Shown here: positions 21,916 through 33,564 of the stretch, piece by piece
Layout: the number at the start of each line of letters is the position of its first letter
Numbering within the stretch: the first letter of the stretch is position 1
From: Rhynchopus euleeides
Taxonomy: Eukaryota > Euglenozoa > Diplonemea > Diplonemida > Diplonemidae
DNA: 64,000 bases
Assembly (NCBI GenBank): GCA_963210315.1
Contig: OY723283.1
Span: forward strand, 620,001-684,000
Direction of reading: 5' to 3'
Notes under the pieces: model-generated
Told to the model about the DNA's origin: nothing
Seen by the model: the letters and a program-made list of their open reading frames with translations, nothing else
Databases searched by the model: none
Translations under genes and position numbers: made by a program

Positions 21916-24486
21916 TCACGCGTTCAGGTAGTCCTTCTCGCCGTGCTCCGTTACCCCTGCCTCGGCCAGGTAGCGCAGCGCCTCCTTGCAGTTGTGCAAC
22001 AGCAGGTTGTGCACGTTTGTGGCTGTGAGGTGGTGTCGGGCCGACGCTGTCGCGGGGCAGCCGAAGAAGAGGTGCTTCAGTGAGACCCCAGGCGGGGGGT
22101 GGCCCGGCGCATGCTTCAGGCAGGGTTGGCAAGGTGGTTGTGCCGTGCCCGGGATGTCATGGTCGTAGACCAGGCGGTGGTGGTCGGCCCGGAGTCGGCG
22201 GATGGTGGTTTCCCCTAAGCGGGTGAGTCCCTCCATGCGGAGGTCGGGGCGTTGCAGTCGCGTCTCCCCGATTCCCGAACGGTACGCGTACACGCTGTCC
22301 GTGCGGGGCACCGTTGCGTCGTTGTAGATGTGTCGGCGGAGGACGACACGAGCCGACGCGAGGCTAACCGGTTCCATCTGCGGCCGGAAGGCACCGATTT
22401 GCGCCTGTTTGTCAGCGAGTTCGTTCCCTGCTACCCCAACGTGTGACGGGATGTAGCGGAGGTGGGTGGTGACATCGTGGGTTTGGGCGAGCTCGTTCAA
22501 CCACCTCCAGATGTCCCATTCGGTGGATCCTCTCGCTCGCTGCGGGCCGCTCAGCAGCGCGTTCAGTGCGCTCTGCGAGTCTGTGAGGATGGCGATCGTT
22601 TCGCCTGGGGATACCAGGGTGCATAGGTGAGCGAGGGATTCTCTGATGGCCACCAGCTCCGCCTGGTAGCTGATGCAGCGGAGTCCTGCCGGCCAGGCGA
22701 GCTTTTTCCTGAGGCGGCCCTCCGGCATGCTGTACACCGCTGCTCCTGCGCCGCCCTGCTGTTGCCGCGATGTGGAGTTGGAGACTGACCCGTCGGTGTA
22801 CACATGCCAGGCGCATGTCGGGAGGGCCTGGATGGTCTGCTCTGCCAGGTCCCGGAGGGTGTCTTTCGGGGTGGCGGCCTTTGGGGCGGTGAGCCCCGGC
22901 AGCGTCGCCAGGATGTGTACTCGTGGCAGCACCAGGTTCCATTCCCAGGGGGGGATGGGGTGTGCTGCATGCAGGGGGGCCAGCAGGGGGGTGCGCCCGT
23001 CGACCTTCGAGGATTTCACCAGACTCCGTGCCTGATGTAGCCAGCTGCCTCCCGTGTTCCCGGTGTTTAGTTGCGCCCGGTATCCTGGGGAGTGGGGCAC
23101 GCGGCGGAAGCGTTCGTGGTCTGTGCACACCGCGACCTTGAAGTCGAGGTCGAGGTCTCGCAGGTGTGATTCCCAGAGGAGCTTTGCCGTGCTGGTGTTC
23201 TTCATACAGCCCGTGATGATCAGGGCTGCCATGCGGTGGACATCTCGCAGGCGTTTGAGGTTCTTCGTGGACAGGCCAGGGGTGTAGACGCTGGCGGCGT
23301 ACATCAGGATGGGGTAGACATATGTCAGGTAGGCCTGGCGCAGCGTGTCTCCACTTGAGCCCCAGTCAGTGCCTGCCAACATACGCAGAATGCTCAGGCG
23401 TCGCATGCAGGTGGTCACGACGTGGTCGACGTGGTCTGTCATCGTGTGGCAGGCATCGATGTAGACCCCGAGGTACTTCGCTGTCGATTCGTGCTGGAGG
23501 GGGGTGCCGTCTGGGAGCTCCATGCGTCTGTGCTCGCCCAACGCTGCGGGCGTCGTTCCCATCAGCGTGTAGCAGCACTTACTGGGGGAGAGCTGCAGCC
23601 CGTGGAGTGGGATTTCGGCGGCGAGTGTGGATATGACGCCCTGTGCGGTGCTTAGGGCTTCAGTGTAGTTGTCCCCGACGACGAGTACTGCGATGTCATC
23701 TGCGAACACCGCTGGGTGGATGTTAGGGGAGGCGGTGATGGCTCGAGATACATCGTCCATCACGCAGTTGAAGAGCAGGGGCGAGAGCACTGTTCCCTGC
23801 GGGACCCCGTTGTTGAAGTCGTAGTAGTCGCTTCTTACCCCGTGCACCTGTGCGGCGGCTCGGCGGTTGCTGAGGTAGTTGTGTAGCCATCTGGTAAATT
23901 TCGGGGGGAAGCCCTTCCGTCTGACACTGTTGATGACTGCGTGCTTGCTGACCTTGTCGAAGGCTTTCTCGAGGTCGAAGTACAGGGTGACAGCTGCCTT
24001 TCCGGAGGAGAGGGCGTCCGTCGCTGTTTGGGTGATGTAGGCTAGTTGGTCGGTTGTCGATCTCAGCCGCTGGAACCCTGCCTGGTTCGCGCAGTGCCCC
24101 TCCACCTGTGGGTAGGCGTCGTCGAGCATGAGCTGCTCCATGCGCCTCTTCACCATTTTTTCTAGCACCTTGCACGCTGTGCTGGTGAGCGCGATTGGTC
24201 GGTACGAGGACGCTGCCGTTGCTGGCTTCCCCGGTTTCAGGATCGGGATGATGACTGCTCGTGTCCACGCGTCGGGGAGGATGCCGCTGTTCCACGACAG
24301 GTTGAGCACATGCAGGAGTCCCTGCCGTGCCTGGGGGCCCAGATGCATCAGCAGCTCGTTGTTGAGGTCGTCAGGCCCTGGGGATTTCCGCTCCTGCAGT
24401 TCGGATAGAGCCGCGTTCAGCTCCTCTTTGGAGAAGTCGTCTTCGGCAGCTGAAAGCTCGGGGGGTGTCTGGTCATTCGCATGCTG
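21916..24486 (-). CDS. I/ingi-like LINE: reverse transcriptase + RNase H, 5'-truncated
   Basis: An open frame of about 857 codons. RT motifs in order: KSPGPDDLNNELL, a palm segment with YFDLEKAFDKVSKHAVI, NGVPQGTVLSPLLFN, FADDIAVLVV (catalytic FADD), then SPSKCCYTLMG and KYLGVYID. An RNase H domain follows (HVYTDGSVSNSTS, YQAELVAIRESLAHL, ILTDSQSALNALLS, YIPSHVGVAGNELADK; the D-E-D-H set is intact), then a C-terminal knuckle CQPCLKH...HLFFGC. This order is that of the I/ingi clade of non-LTR retrotransposons. The usual N-terminal APE endonuclease and first ORF are absent: homology stops at about 24486, where the shared leader repeat begins, although the frame stays open to a TTG at 24780. The copy is 5'-truncated or chimeric but has no internal stop. 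Confidence 0.92.
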   Translation of the reverse strand, partial: QHANDQTPPELSAAEDDFSKEELNAALSELQERKSPGPDDLNNELLMHLGPQARQGLLHVLNLSWNSGILPDAWTRAVIIPILKPGKPATAASSYRPIALTSTACKVLEKMVKRRMEQLMLDDAYPQVEGHCANQAGFQRLRSTTDQLAYITQTATDALSSGKAAVTLYFDLEKAFDKVSKHAVINSVRRKGFPPKFTRWLHNYLSNRRAAAQVHGVRSDYYDFNNGVPQGTVLSPLLFNCVMDDVSRAITASPNIHPAVFADDIAVLVVGDNYTEALSTAQGVISTLAAEIPLHGLQLSPSKCCYTLMGTTPAALGEHRRMELPDGTPLQHESTAKYLGVYIDACHTMTDHVDHVVTTCMRRLSILRMLAGTDWGSSGDTLRQAYLTYVYPILMYAASVYTPGLSTKNLKRLRDVHRMAALIITGCMKNTSTAKLLWESHLRDLDLDFKVAVCTDHERFRRVPHSPGYRAQLNTGNTGGSWLHQARSLVKSSKVDGRTPLLAPLHAAHPIPPWEWNLVLPRVHILATLPGLTAPKAATPKDTLRDLAEQTIQALPTCAWHVYTDGSVSNSTSRQQQGGAGAAVYSMPEGRLRKKLAWPAGLRCISYQAELVAIRESLAHLCTLVSPGETIAILTDSQSALNALLSGPQRARGSTEWDIWRWLNELAQTHDVTTHLRYIPSHVGVAGNELADKQAQIGAFRPQMEPVSLASARVVLRRHIYNDATVPRTDSVYAYRSGIGETRLQRPDLRMEGLTRLGETTIRRLRADHHRLVYDHDIPGTAQPPCQPCLKHAPGHPPPGVSLKHLFFGCPATASARHHLTATNVHNLLLHNCKEALRYLAEAGVTEHGEKDYLNA

Positions 24487-25052
24487 CACGCTACCTGAAA
24501 CGTGAGTGTGCCTTGCTAACACGGGCATTTCAACGGTCTGCCGGCGACCGTTCCCCAAACCAGTAAACCAGCAGTTTTGGAAAATCGGAGAGATCACCCT
24601 ACTGCGCTGAATATGGTGCGCACCATTGCAAAAATCCCCGGGAGCTTTTGGGCTTTCAGACCTGAAGGGGCCAGCAGGTGGGTGGCGTCGGGGAGTGGCA
24701 GCTTTGTAACTGTCCTCCAGCTGCTGGCATGTCCAGCCCTGCGAGAGTGCCAAGGTGTATTGAGTCCCTGCGGAGCACAACCCCCGATGAGAACGAGCGC
24801 CAGGTGATCCTCATTCATTTTCAGCTGTAACGCGCATGAGGGGCACTCTCTGCCGCAAGCATCTCTGGGCATCACTCGAGAGCTGTCACATGATGACGCG
24901 GAGAGAAATCAGAGAAAAAGTCCCGCCTGACGGGCACGCGCCTGGAAACTGTGGGGGGGCGAGCAAAAAATCCCTTGTAAAAATTCTTAGAAAAAACCTG
25001 GTTCCCCGACCCAAAAAACCTGGAAAAAGGGCTCGTTCCCCGCCCAGGCCTG
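24487..25052 (-). repeat. Shared leader segment, copy 2
   Basis: Near-identical to 11085-11652. On the minus strand it lies directly upstream of the LINE frame. Its other edge joins the GGACATGTCC module at GCACCCAG, whereas at the first locus that edge leads into the tandem array. Confidence 0.85.
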
Positions 25053-25460
25053 CACCCAGATTTCAAAAATTTTCAAACTATTTTCTGGACCAAAAATCAA
25101 ACTATTGAGGTCCTGGCCGGACATGTCCGGGGGGGGGTCAAAATTGGATTTCCCGAATTTCCGGGTCCGGACATGTCCGCCCGGACATCCGGACACCAGA
25201 AAATGTCCGCCCGGACATGTCCGCCCTGTCCGGGGCGGACATTTCTGGATGTCCGGATGTCCGGGCGGACATGTCCGGGCGGGAAATTCGGGAAATGTCC
25301 GGGGGGGGGGGGGGGGGGGGGGGGTCAAAATTGGACCCGGACATCCGGACACCCGGATTTCCGGGTCCGGGCATGTCCGCCCTGTCCGCCCTGAAATCGC
25401 CTAAGGGGCCGGGGGAAATCCAGGAAATTCGGGAAATCCAGGAATATGAAGAATCCTCCT
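25052..25460. repeat. GGACATGTCC palindrome module, copy 2
   Basis: The second copy of 10142-10551, with a slightly shorter G-run (about 25303-25324). It ends at GAATCCTCCT, immediately before the right TACATGTA end of H. Confidence 0.85.
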
Positions 25461-25487
25461 ATTATACATGTATTTTTACTTGATATA

Positions 25488-26297
25488 CCGTAAACGGAAA
25501 TATTGTGGACCGTAATAAAGGTGAACCGTACTATAGGTGGACCGTAAAAAAGATGGAACAAATGGGATTTTTCCGGAACTTGGAACATTTTTACGGTCCA
25601 CCTATTTTACGGTTGGGATAGTGGACTTGGCGGTTTTTTTTACGAGTTCCTTCGTGACGAAGTCGCGAAGGAACCAAGGAAATCGTACGACTGAAGCTGC
25701 AGGATTAACACCACAGAGCCTCAGCACAGAGTGTGCGCTCACCATCGTCCGGGAACTGTTCTCCCACAGTTACTGCAGGGTGTACTACACTAAAGGAGTA
25801 CGATTTCCCTGAATTTTCCGGGCACTGATTCACGAATTTACATCTGGAGGGAGCCCGGTGGTCTCAGCTTCTGTCTGCGCGCCCTGCCGTACTGTGGCTG
25901 CTTTTGTGGGCTCGTGCATCAGGTTCTACTTTTACTTCTACCGGAACGCTCCTTGCATGGTACTACACTTCTCGAGGTGTGGTGGTGGGTGAGTCTCGAG
26001 GTGAGTGGTGGTGATCGTGCCCTTTCCACACGCAGGGAGGACTTGCTTCTCTTGCTGGTGTTGGTTGCGGTGGTGGAGGGAGGGTCCAAAGCTGGGAGGT
26101 CGGGAGGCCTACGTGCGGGAGTCTGCGGCGTGGAGGCCGCAGTCCGCGCCCCGCAACCCACCAGCCCGCGGGCGAAAATCGCATTGTCTTTTCCATATGC
26201 AGTCCCAATAAATAGTGGACCGTAAAAAAGATGGAACGTTTGGCCTTTTTTTGGGAACTTGGAACATTTTTACGGTCCACCCTTTTTCCGTTTACGG
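25488..26297. mobile_element. Element B: 810 bp TIR element in the right end of H
   Basis: It begins CCGTAAACGGAAATATT and ends ...TTTTTCCGTTTACGG, flanked by TA (25486-25487, 26298-26299). Its end resembles that of element A (21 of the first 25 bases). Near both ends lies the same inner inverted block (GGACCGTAAAAAAGATGGAA ... TTTTTACGGTCCACC), and a strong hairpin GTTCCTTCG...CGAAGGAAC lies near 25645-25675. Removing B with one TA restores the H end. Confidence 0.88.
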
Positions 26298-29200
26298 TAC
26301 ATGTATTTTACATGTATATTTCAGGCATATACATGTATTATACATGTATAATAGTTGACATGCAAGTATTATACATGTATAATACATGTAAAAATCAGTA
26401 TTTTTACATGTAAAATTTACAAGATCCCACCGTGTATGTGGGGGGGGGGGGGGGGTGGAGGCAGGCAAGCTGCTGGATCAGCAGCGCCAGCAGCATCGCC
26501 TGAAGGCCTTTTTGGAAATATTTTTCAACACTGTCGTCGTGGAGAAGCATGTGGAAGCAAACTTCTCCGGTGCAACGAAAGGGGTGTGATCATAAGAAGG
26601 GTGGGAAAGGCCAGCAAGATTCCCGCGCTAATTCGGTGTAATAGAAGCTAGACTGTGTAAAGGCGTGTACTTATTCTTCTTCTTCTTCAACTTCAAGGTG
26701 GGTGGGGGATGGACATAATGAGAAGCGCAAACCTGTGTGCCAAACACCTCATCCCCTTGCGAAGTGAGGGAAGGGATCGCGCGGTGCTCGATCACCCGAC
26801 ACCAGCACCCGACCCCTCCCTCCCACACTCACACACATGACCTCCGGCACCTCCCAACGAGATGCCCTTTCCGGCTGCGACGAGCAGGAACTGGGACATG
26901 TTGTCGGAGAAATAGACAAGCACACTACACTGGGAGGGCCTTCGCTCAGAAATGCAGCAAAGTGAGATAAATGAGCGAGCCGCCTCACAAAAGAAAACTG
27001 GTTAAAAAGTGACACGGTTTGACCCACAGTGCGAACGGCCCCCACTTCGATAAGGCGAATGGGGTGTTGAGAATGCCTCCTGAGTGCGCCTTGGATTTTG
27101 ACCGACTCCAACGAGAGGCCCCGACTGCGCTGAACAACCCCGAACGCTGAGGAGCAAAATCACACATCCAGCGACATAACTCCACCACTGTAAGTCTCGT
27201 GTACAATTCCCCCTCCGTAAAAGCGGGGGGGACAAAGTCCTTTCGGACGTCTGTGTATGATCTGTGGATGCAGTTCGACACAGCTCAAGCGTTGTTGAGC
27301 CGTATAAATCCGAGAATTCCTGGGTGATGATACGGCTCACACGCGCTTCTCTAGGAGGGCTTGGCTCTGTCAAAACTATGTGGTTCGAATGAGTGTATTT
27401 TCAAATGCCAACACGGCCCGTGCAGGACAGAAATCCCACACCCGTAGAAACGGTAGCAGACTGGCGAAAAGTCGAAAAAATTTCAGTGGCGTTCGGTATA
27501 TCTAGTCTTTCGATAGCTCATGGTTTGGAGAGTTCGCAAATAAGCCAGCCTGCCTTTGCTTAATCCATGCGTTGTACCCCCGGATGAGATGATTGCTTCC
27601 GCTCAAACGTGTCTCGCTGGGCAACCGAAGAGGGAGTATCATGACCAACTTAGAAAAGCGGACCTGTTCACCCCGTGGCAGGCAGAGCTGAAATCACTTG
27701 GCAGTGCTCAGTAAACGGGTCCGGTGTCGGGTGTGGTGTCTGATGGATGGCTCTGCCTGTGTAATCTAGATCCCCCGCGTCCTGCCACACGTCGGGACAT
27801 TTTTGTGTAACTTGAGACGGTTTTCCCGGCACCCTCCTCGGGATGCGGTGACCTTAAGGTGGTCATCACGCTGCGAATAGCGTGAAAAAAAGTGCACAAC
27901 TCCAACCAACTGCGCACGCCGCAGGGGAACACAATTCACTCCCCAGCATCCCGGCACATTGACCTTCGTCAGCCCAGCTCCCTACCCCACCCAGCGGGGT
28001 GTTGCTGCCTATCTTCTTCCCCAGGCACCTGCAAGGCTCACCCATCTGAGCCCCTGCACACATGGGCAGAAGCGTGGGGGTGGGGACGTCTGAGGCTGGG
28101 TCGTTCAGAGGGCAGGTGGGAAGAAGCGCGAGGGCACCGCGGGCTCCTGTGCCTTTCCCAGCCCCCCCCCCCCCTGTGACAGCCGAGACTTCTTCTGAAA
28201 CAATTCGCACTGCCGCCGTGGCAGAAGCCCACAGCACCTTGACAAAGGGGAACAAGGCGCAGCCCGCAGAAGCGAGCACGCAGGAAATGTCTACCACATC
28301 ACCGTGTGATGTGGCCTCGGCTGATGATCGCTCTGCACAGCAGATAACCTGCACCAGTGCCGGTCGGGTGGCGAGTGGGTGGATGTATGGTGCATGATGC
28401 AGGAAGGCGGCAGCGGTGCCATGCCCCGACCTGTGTATGAGACATGAGTTGGGTCGAGACATGCATTTCAGTTTTCTAAAAAAAAATGCGGCGGTCGGCT
28501 CGCGCATTGTGTAGAGTGTTGGGCCAAGACACTATGGGCCAAAAAACCAAAGGGGGGGGGGGGGTGGGTGACAACGGGGCCGGCCTTTAGTCTAAAGAAA
28601 GGTGAGCAAAAAAAAACAACACACTCATTCCACACCACTCGCTAATGCAGTATCCGGAAATAGGGGCTGCCAGCCAATGGCACCCTTTGCTTTTGCAACA
28701 ATGCGCATTGCATAGTTGTCGCGGATGCACGCTCTCGCTTGGCACCATATCAGAAAGATTGGGGCCCCCTCCTCAGGCGCAGGAGGACAATGATAAATCC
28801 AAGAGCCACCTGGAACAGAGACTGAATCCCATGGAGTGATGTGAGTGGGGGGTGTCACAAAAGATCCAATCAGATCCAGATTCGGATTTCCTCCCACTCA
28901 CAGTGCAGGTAGTGCCGGGAGACTGGGGAGGGGAGTTTTGTGTTGTCGAACTGCCAAATTGCGCGAGGAAAGCTCACTTCACTTGTCAGTGCGGAGAGCG
29001 GAATAGCCCCTCTCCTGTGTAACACGAACGTGTGGGGGGTTTTGCACGTGAGATAGTTTGGACCAAAGGCGTTTTCACGACCTTCAGACTCACGGGGGAC
29101 GGGGGTGGAGAAGACGATATGTGTTGTCGAAATGTGTATGGGGTGGGGTGCACCCGTACTTAGGGCATCCAAATGGCTTTTTTGATCACAGTTGACTAAT

Positions 29201-30572
29201 CAAAAAAGAGAAGGAATGCCAACGAGGGAGGGGGTGAGTGCGTGTGAAGGGAAAACGGTGTATCCCACGGGGGCCACCCTTTTCTCTTGGCAAACCAAAT
29301 GACGGATCAAAGAGAAAGGGAGGCACGGCAACGCTGTGTAAGGGATAGGTGTAAAACTCCGTTTTAAGAAGAAAATCAACCAGCGCGGCAATCACCGTGC
29401 CCTGATCAGACCAATCCAACCGATTGCATCCGCGCACGGGTGGAAAAATATCACCACACGGTGTGAATGGGTAAGCAGAATGAACAAGAGAACGGGATGA
29501 ATATTCGCATATGAACCAAGGACGAGACAGAACGCAGCACAGCAACATGCATGTGGGGTTGACCATTCCGATCCACACCCTCGCGCAAGCAATGTCGGGT
29601 CCGCGGGCCGGCATCGAACAGAAGCCGAAGAGGCTGCTGCGCAACACACCAGACACGCTAACACCCTCGCTGCACGCTTCCAGGAGACAGAAGGCTCCAA
29701 GAGAACATACTCAAGAGGGAGATCATCCCGATTCGGAGAATGTGTATTGGGAGTGGATACCTGAGACGGTGAGACAGGGCACAAGGCAGAGACCTCTCAA
29801 TTCAGCCAAGCAGGGGGGTGCGGTGCAGTGGCACCCCCCAGCATCCCAGCCCTGTCTGTGATGATGCCTGCTTTTATTTCGCATTGTTGTTGTGGGAAGC
29901 GTCTCGAAGAATCCGAGTAAATCGGCAGGGCCCAGTGGAGAGAGTTTTTCTTCAGGGGGGTTAGAGGGTTCCTACCGCTGGGCATGCATGTCTGCCACAC
30001 GGGTAGTCTGAGAGGGGGGGGGCATCTCACTCCCTGTCCCTGAAGCCGATCGGTTCTTCCTTCTTCTTTGCATTCGCTGACCCACCACCTCCGCCAAACA
30101 CAGGTATAGCAGGCATAGCAAACAAGCCCCGACAGAGTCACGCCAGAATCACCCGGTGTGCCTGCCAAGCTGTGCGGCACAATGCTCCTTGCCGGACGAA
30201 AGTTTGTGAAAAGAAAACGTGGGAGAGAGAGAGAGATAGAAAGATAAAAATGCCCTGTGTCTCCACAGCTGGTGTAACATGCTGGGGAGGAAATGGGGAG
30301 GGGTTGGACAATGCCCAACCACACAGGTCAAAAGAAACCCCTCCGGGGGGGTGTTGGGGGGCACAACGTGGGATAAAATATAGCACCTTTGGTGGGTGAG
30401 ACAAACAAAGATCCCTCCCTGTTGGGGGTGAAAAGGGGGGGGGGGGTGGGGGGCGTGACGGAACTGTCGGTTTTCTCGCCGATCAGGTGACGATCAGAAT
30501 CACATCTAGAATAGGGCCGAAAAAAATGGCGGGGGGAACCCCACTGTTCAGAAAATGCGGAATAAGTGAGGA

Positions 30573-30609
30573 AAACCAGACAAATGAATCGCCCAACTGA
30601 ATCGTGCTA
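30573..30609 (+). repeat. 37 bp sequence repeated exactly at 63075
   Basis: The 37 bases starting AAACCAGACAAATGAATCGC and ending TGAATCGTGCTA are identical here and at 63075-63111, in unrelated surroundings. Confidence 0.9.
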
Positions 30610-31091
30610 GCTAAACTCCGGAAAGAAGTGTCTTTTTTCGTTGAACGCAGCCAAATATAAGGCCTGTTTTTGGCGCACGGGTGTGATGACAAAAGGGAAA
30701 AGTGCTAGCACGAACATGATGTTGGTCTTCTGGTTATGTCTGGTTTCTTAGAACACGTAACGTGTATGCAAAAAAAAATAGACGAGCCGCCCAAGTATGA
30801 AGCTAAATGTGGAGTCCAAGTCCCGATTCAGGATTGCACTTTTTTTCTCTTTGGGTTTTTATAGGGAGGGAATTTTTTTTCTCCTTGGGTTTTTTAGGTG
30901 GGATTTTTTTTCCCCACAGGTTTTCTGGGTGAAGTTAGGTGGGGTTTTTTTTCTCCACAGGTTTTCTGGGTGAAGTTTTTCGGGGGCAGGTGGTATTCTA
31001 GTGAGAGATGAGGATGAATCCTCCGGAAACCCGCCCCTTTTTCGGTTGTTCCAGCCAAAACCCGGCGTTGTTCCCCAGTCAAGAGCCAGGC

Positions 31092-31357
31092 GTTCACTAC
31101 CGTGGCCTCCGGCGGCTGGGGGGCTCCGCCCCCCAGACCCCCCTGTACCACTAGGCTGAGCGTGTGCCTGTCTTGTAGCCCATTCCTTTGGGTTCACATC
31201 AGCGAATGGGACCCAGACCACTCTCAGTAGCCTCAGGAGGACGCAGCCAACAATCTGTACGCCCGCAACTCCCACGCGCTCCCACTACGGCGCAAGGAAC
31301 AGATACTCACTACCGTGGCCTCCGGCGGCTGGGGGGCTCCGCCCCCCAGACCCCCCG
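31092..31357 (+). repeat. Paired CCGTGGCC hairpin units (pair 2)
   Basis: Units at about 31099-31143 and 31312-31356 in direct orientation. The spacer is longer here (about 170 bp) and again contains CAGTAGCCTCAGGAGGACGC and AATCTGTACGCCCGCAA. Confidence 0.85.
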
Positions 31358-33564
31358 TATGTCGAGCAACCAAATCCTTGAGCTTGTGCCACTGGGCATA
31401 GGAAGGGGTCGTTACAATAACGCCCCGAAAACCCATTTTTGGCGCCCCTTGCCTGGCATGTTGCTGTTGTGTTGCCACTATCTCTCATCACACAGGGCGT
31501 CCAATACCCACACACCACACTCACACTGGTTGTGTGGTGGGGATGGAGGGATTTTCTTGCCCGCGAGGGGGATTGCGCGCCATTTCCCCCCCGAAAAACC
31601 CTTGGAGAAAAAGTGGAATCCCGACCCCTTTTTGGGCCCAAAAAGGCCAAAGTCCCAGGCATACTTGGAGCCGCCTCACAAAAAAAAACCAGGCTGCAGA
31701 GAGTTGCAGGGTTGACAGAATTGACAGAGCGAAGAGCTCCGTTTCGAGCCATACCACGCCCCGGTGAGAGAGGGTTTGAGACCAGGGGGGTGGGATCGGG
31801 GGTCAGGGGTCAGGGGGCTTGGGTTTGGGTAGGTGGGGAGAGCACCCCCGTCTAGCCAGGTCGGATGCCAGAGAGGAAGAAAGGGAGAGGAGCCCCCCAC
31901 CGCTTATCCCGCCAGGGCCGTGAGTGGAATCGCATATCGCCCGTGTTTCCCATGTGGTTTTTTTTGCCGCACTTTGCGTGGGATTCAGTGTCGTGTTGCG
32001 GTGCCATCTACAGCATTGCTCGCTTCACCTCACACTCTTTTTATTTTATTTTGCAGAAGGGAAACAAAGTGTCGCCTGATTGTCGCCCGCCCTGAATGTG
32101 TGATCGGGAGAGCAGAGAGGAATACCCTTTAGGGATGAGGGCGATATGTGCGCCCCGCAAGATATGCTGCCCTCTCCCACCTGCGGGAGTCCGCAGGTGG
32201 GACACATACATCCACTGCACACGCGAGTGAGGCGATCCGCGGAATCGGCCCACTCGAAACGTGGTCATCACACAAACACACACACATATGAACCATAGCT
32301 TTGAGTGGAGAGACCAACCGAGCACCCTGCCCTTGATGCGATCTCTCCACTGTGTGTACACACGCACTCAACAGGTAACCCAACCCACACCGCGCGTGTA
32401 TGAAAAGGGCAATAAACGATGGAAGTCGGGAAAAGGCAAAGGGAAAAGAAAGAAGCTCTATTACAGTGTAACGGGGGTGGGTCTGGGTATGAGAGGAGCC
32501 TGCTGCACCTCACCCCACATAGGTCGAGGCCAGCGGGGGGGCACGTGCAGGGCACTGGGCCCCCCTTTCAAAGGGGGGTGGGGATGGGCTCTGCAAATGC
32601 CATGCGGCGCATGCAGGGTGGGGGCAGTGGGGGTGATTCAGGCTCCGGAACAAACAGAGGGGAGGGGGGTGGGTGGTTGCTTATGAAGAGACGTGGGATA
32701 TAGACGCAGAGAGTGCAGCAGTGCAAAATGCGTCTGTATCGCCACACTAATTGTGTGTCCACCCTTTTGAACGATTTGAACGATTTTGGCCATATTTTCC
32801 TTCGTTCTGGCGATTGACGATCATGGACAATTCACAGCACTTGCTATCCCTTAGTCCATTTGGGTTTCTGTCTCACTTTTCGCGCGGAAGTGTCTCAGAA
32901 GTGTATGTGTAGGCAGAATTCTTTTTCTTTCAGATGAAATTCTGTGATCAAAACTCGTTGGAGGCAGGGGGCAAAGGGAAACGGGCAGTATTTGCGAAAC
33001 CCGCAATGGCTTGCGCTCCTGACAGTACACCCCCACAAAACCCCTCTAGCACCGCATTGACGGGGTCCTGGACAGTGCTGCGAAACCTATTTGCCACAAC
33101 GAAACACGGTTCCAGCTTTGACCACACGGTGGACTCCAGCGGCCCTAGCGGGAGTCTGGGAGCGGGAGTCTGAGCGGGTGTCAAAGACTCCCGCTAGCGG
33201 GAGTCTATACTCCCGCTAGGGGGAGTCTGACTCCCCCTAGCGGGAGTCTTTTCACCTATTTTCATCCATTTTTCCCATGATATAGTTACAGTCTACTGGC
33301 GTGGGGGGTAAAATCATGGTGGAAGAGGGATGGGGAGGGGCTTGTTTTGCTTCTGTCAGTTTCCCCGGACTCTGGACTACCTACCTATCCTCCTGGTAGC
33401 GGCTACACCTGCGGAGGTGAGCGGTTAGAATTTGAGGTGTCAAAGTGCGGCCATCGCCTGTCGTAGTTGTGTTACACCTTGGGCAAGACAAGCCATCCTG
33501 CAGGCCTCATCTTCTTCGTCAGAACTGTTATCCCCCTCCTGCTGTGCGCGTTGGTCAAGCGTGC

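Larger units (their letters stand above)
20148..26434. mobile_element. Element H: 6.3 kb, TACATGTA-rich inverted ends, TA target duplication
   Basis: The left end CACGGTGGGATCTTGTAAA... (20148-20246) is repeated inverted at 26335-26434 with one mismatch in about 100 bp. TA flanks both sides (20146-20147, 26435-26436). If the two inner elements at 20247-20592 and 25488-26297 are left out, the inverted ends match for about 175 bp, up to TATAATAG. The inner left side continues as nested TACATGTA palindromes to about 21003. The core carries an RT/RNase H LINE, the shared leader segment and the GGACATGTCC module. No transposase was found, so H is probably non-autonomous. The CAC... end and 2 bp duplication would suit the CACTA/Mirage/Chapaev group, but that is inference. 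Confidence 0.8.
26437..33116. other. Long gene-free stretch
   Basis: About 6.7 kb between elements H and G. It contains a G-run (26438-26455), dispersed-repeat sequence near 26935-27040 (related to 3128-3190), a G-run near 28552, T-rich repeats with TTTTCTCCACAGGTTTTCTGG (about 30910-30975) and the features listed separately. Many short GC-rich frames exist, but none has a recognisable domain or splice support. Confidence 0.5.

Noticed and set aside
24487-24780. N-terminal extension of the LINE protein from 24780
   Set aside because: Starts at TTG, lies in the dispersed leader repeat that occurs without the LINE at 11.1 kb, and has no RT homology.
27866-28507. 213-codon minus-strand open frame
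   Set aside because: No domain, Ala/Ser/Cys-rich, no acceptor with tract before the start; probably chance.
33170-33245. CRISPR-like array of CTCCCGCTAGCGGGAG
   Set aside because: Palindromes are contiguous or overlapping with no unique spacers, and form the ends of a TIR element in a eukaryote.
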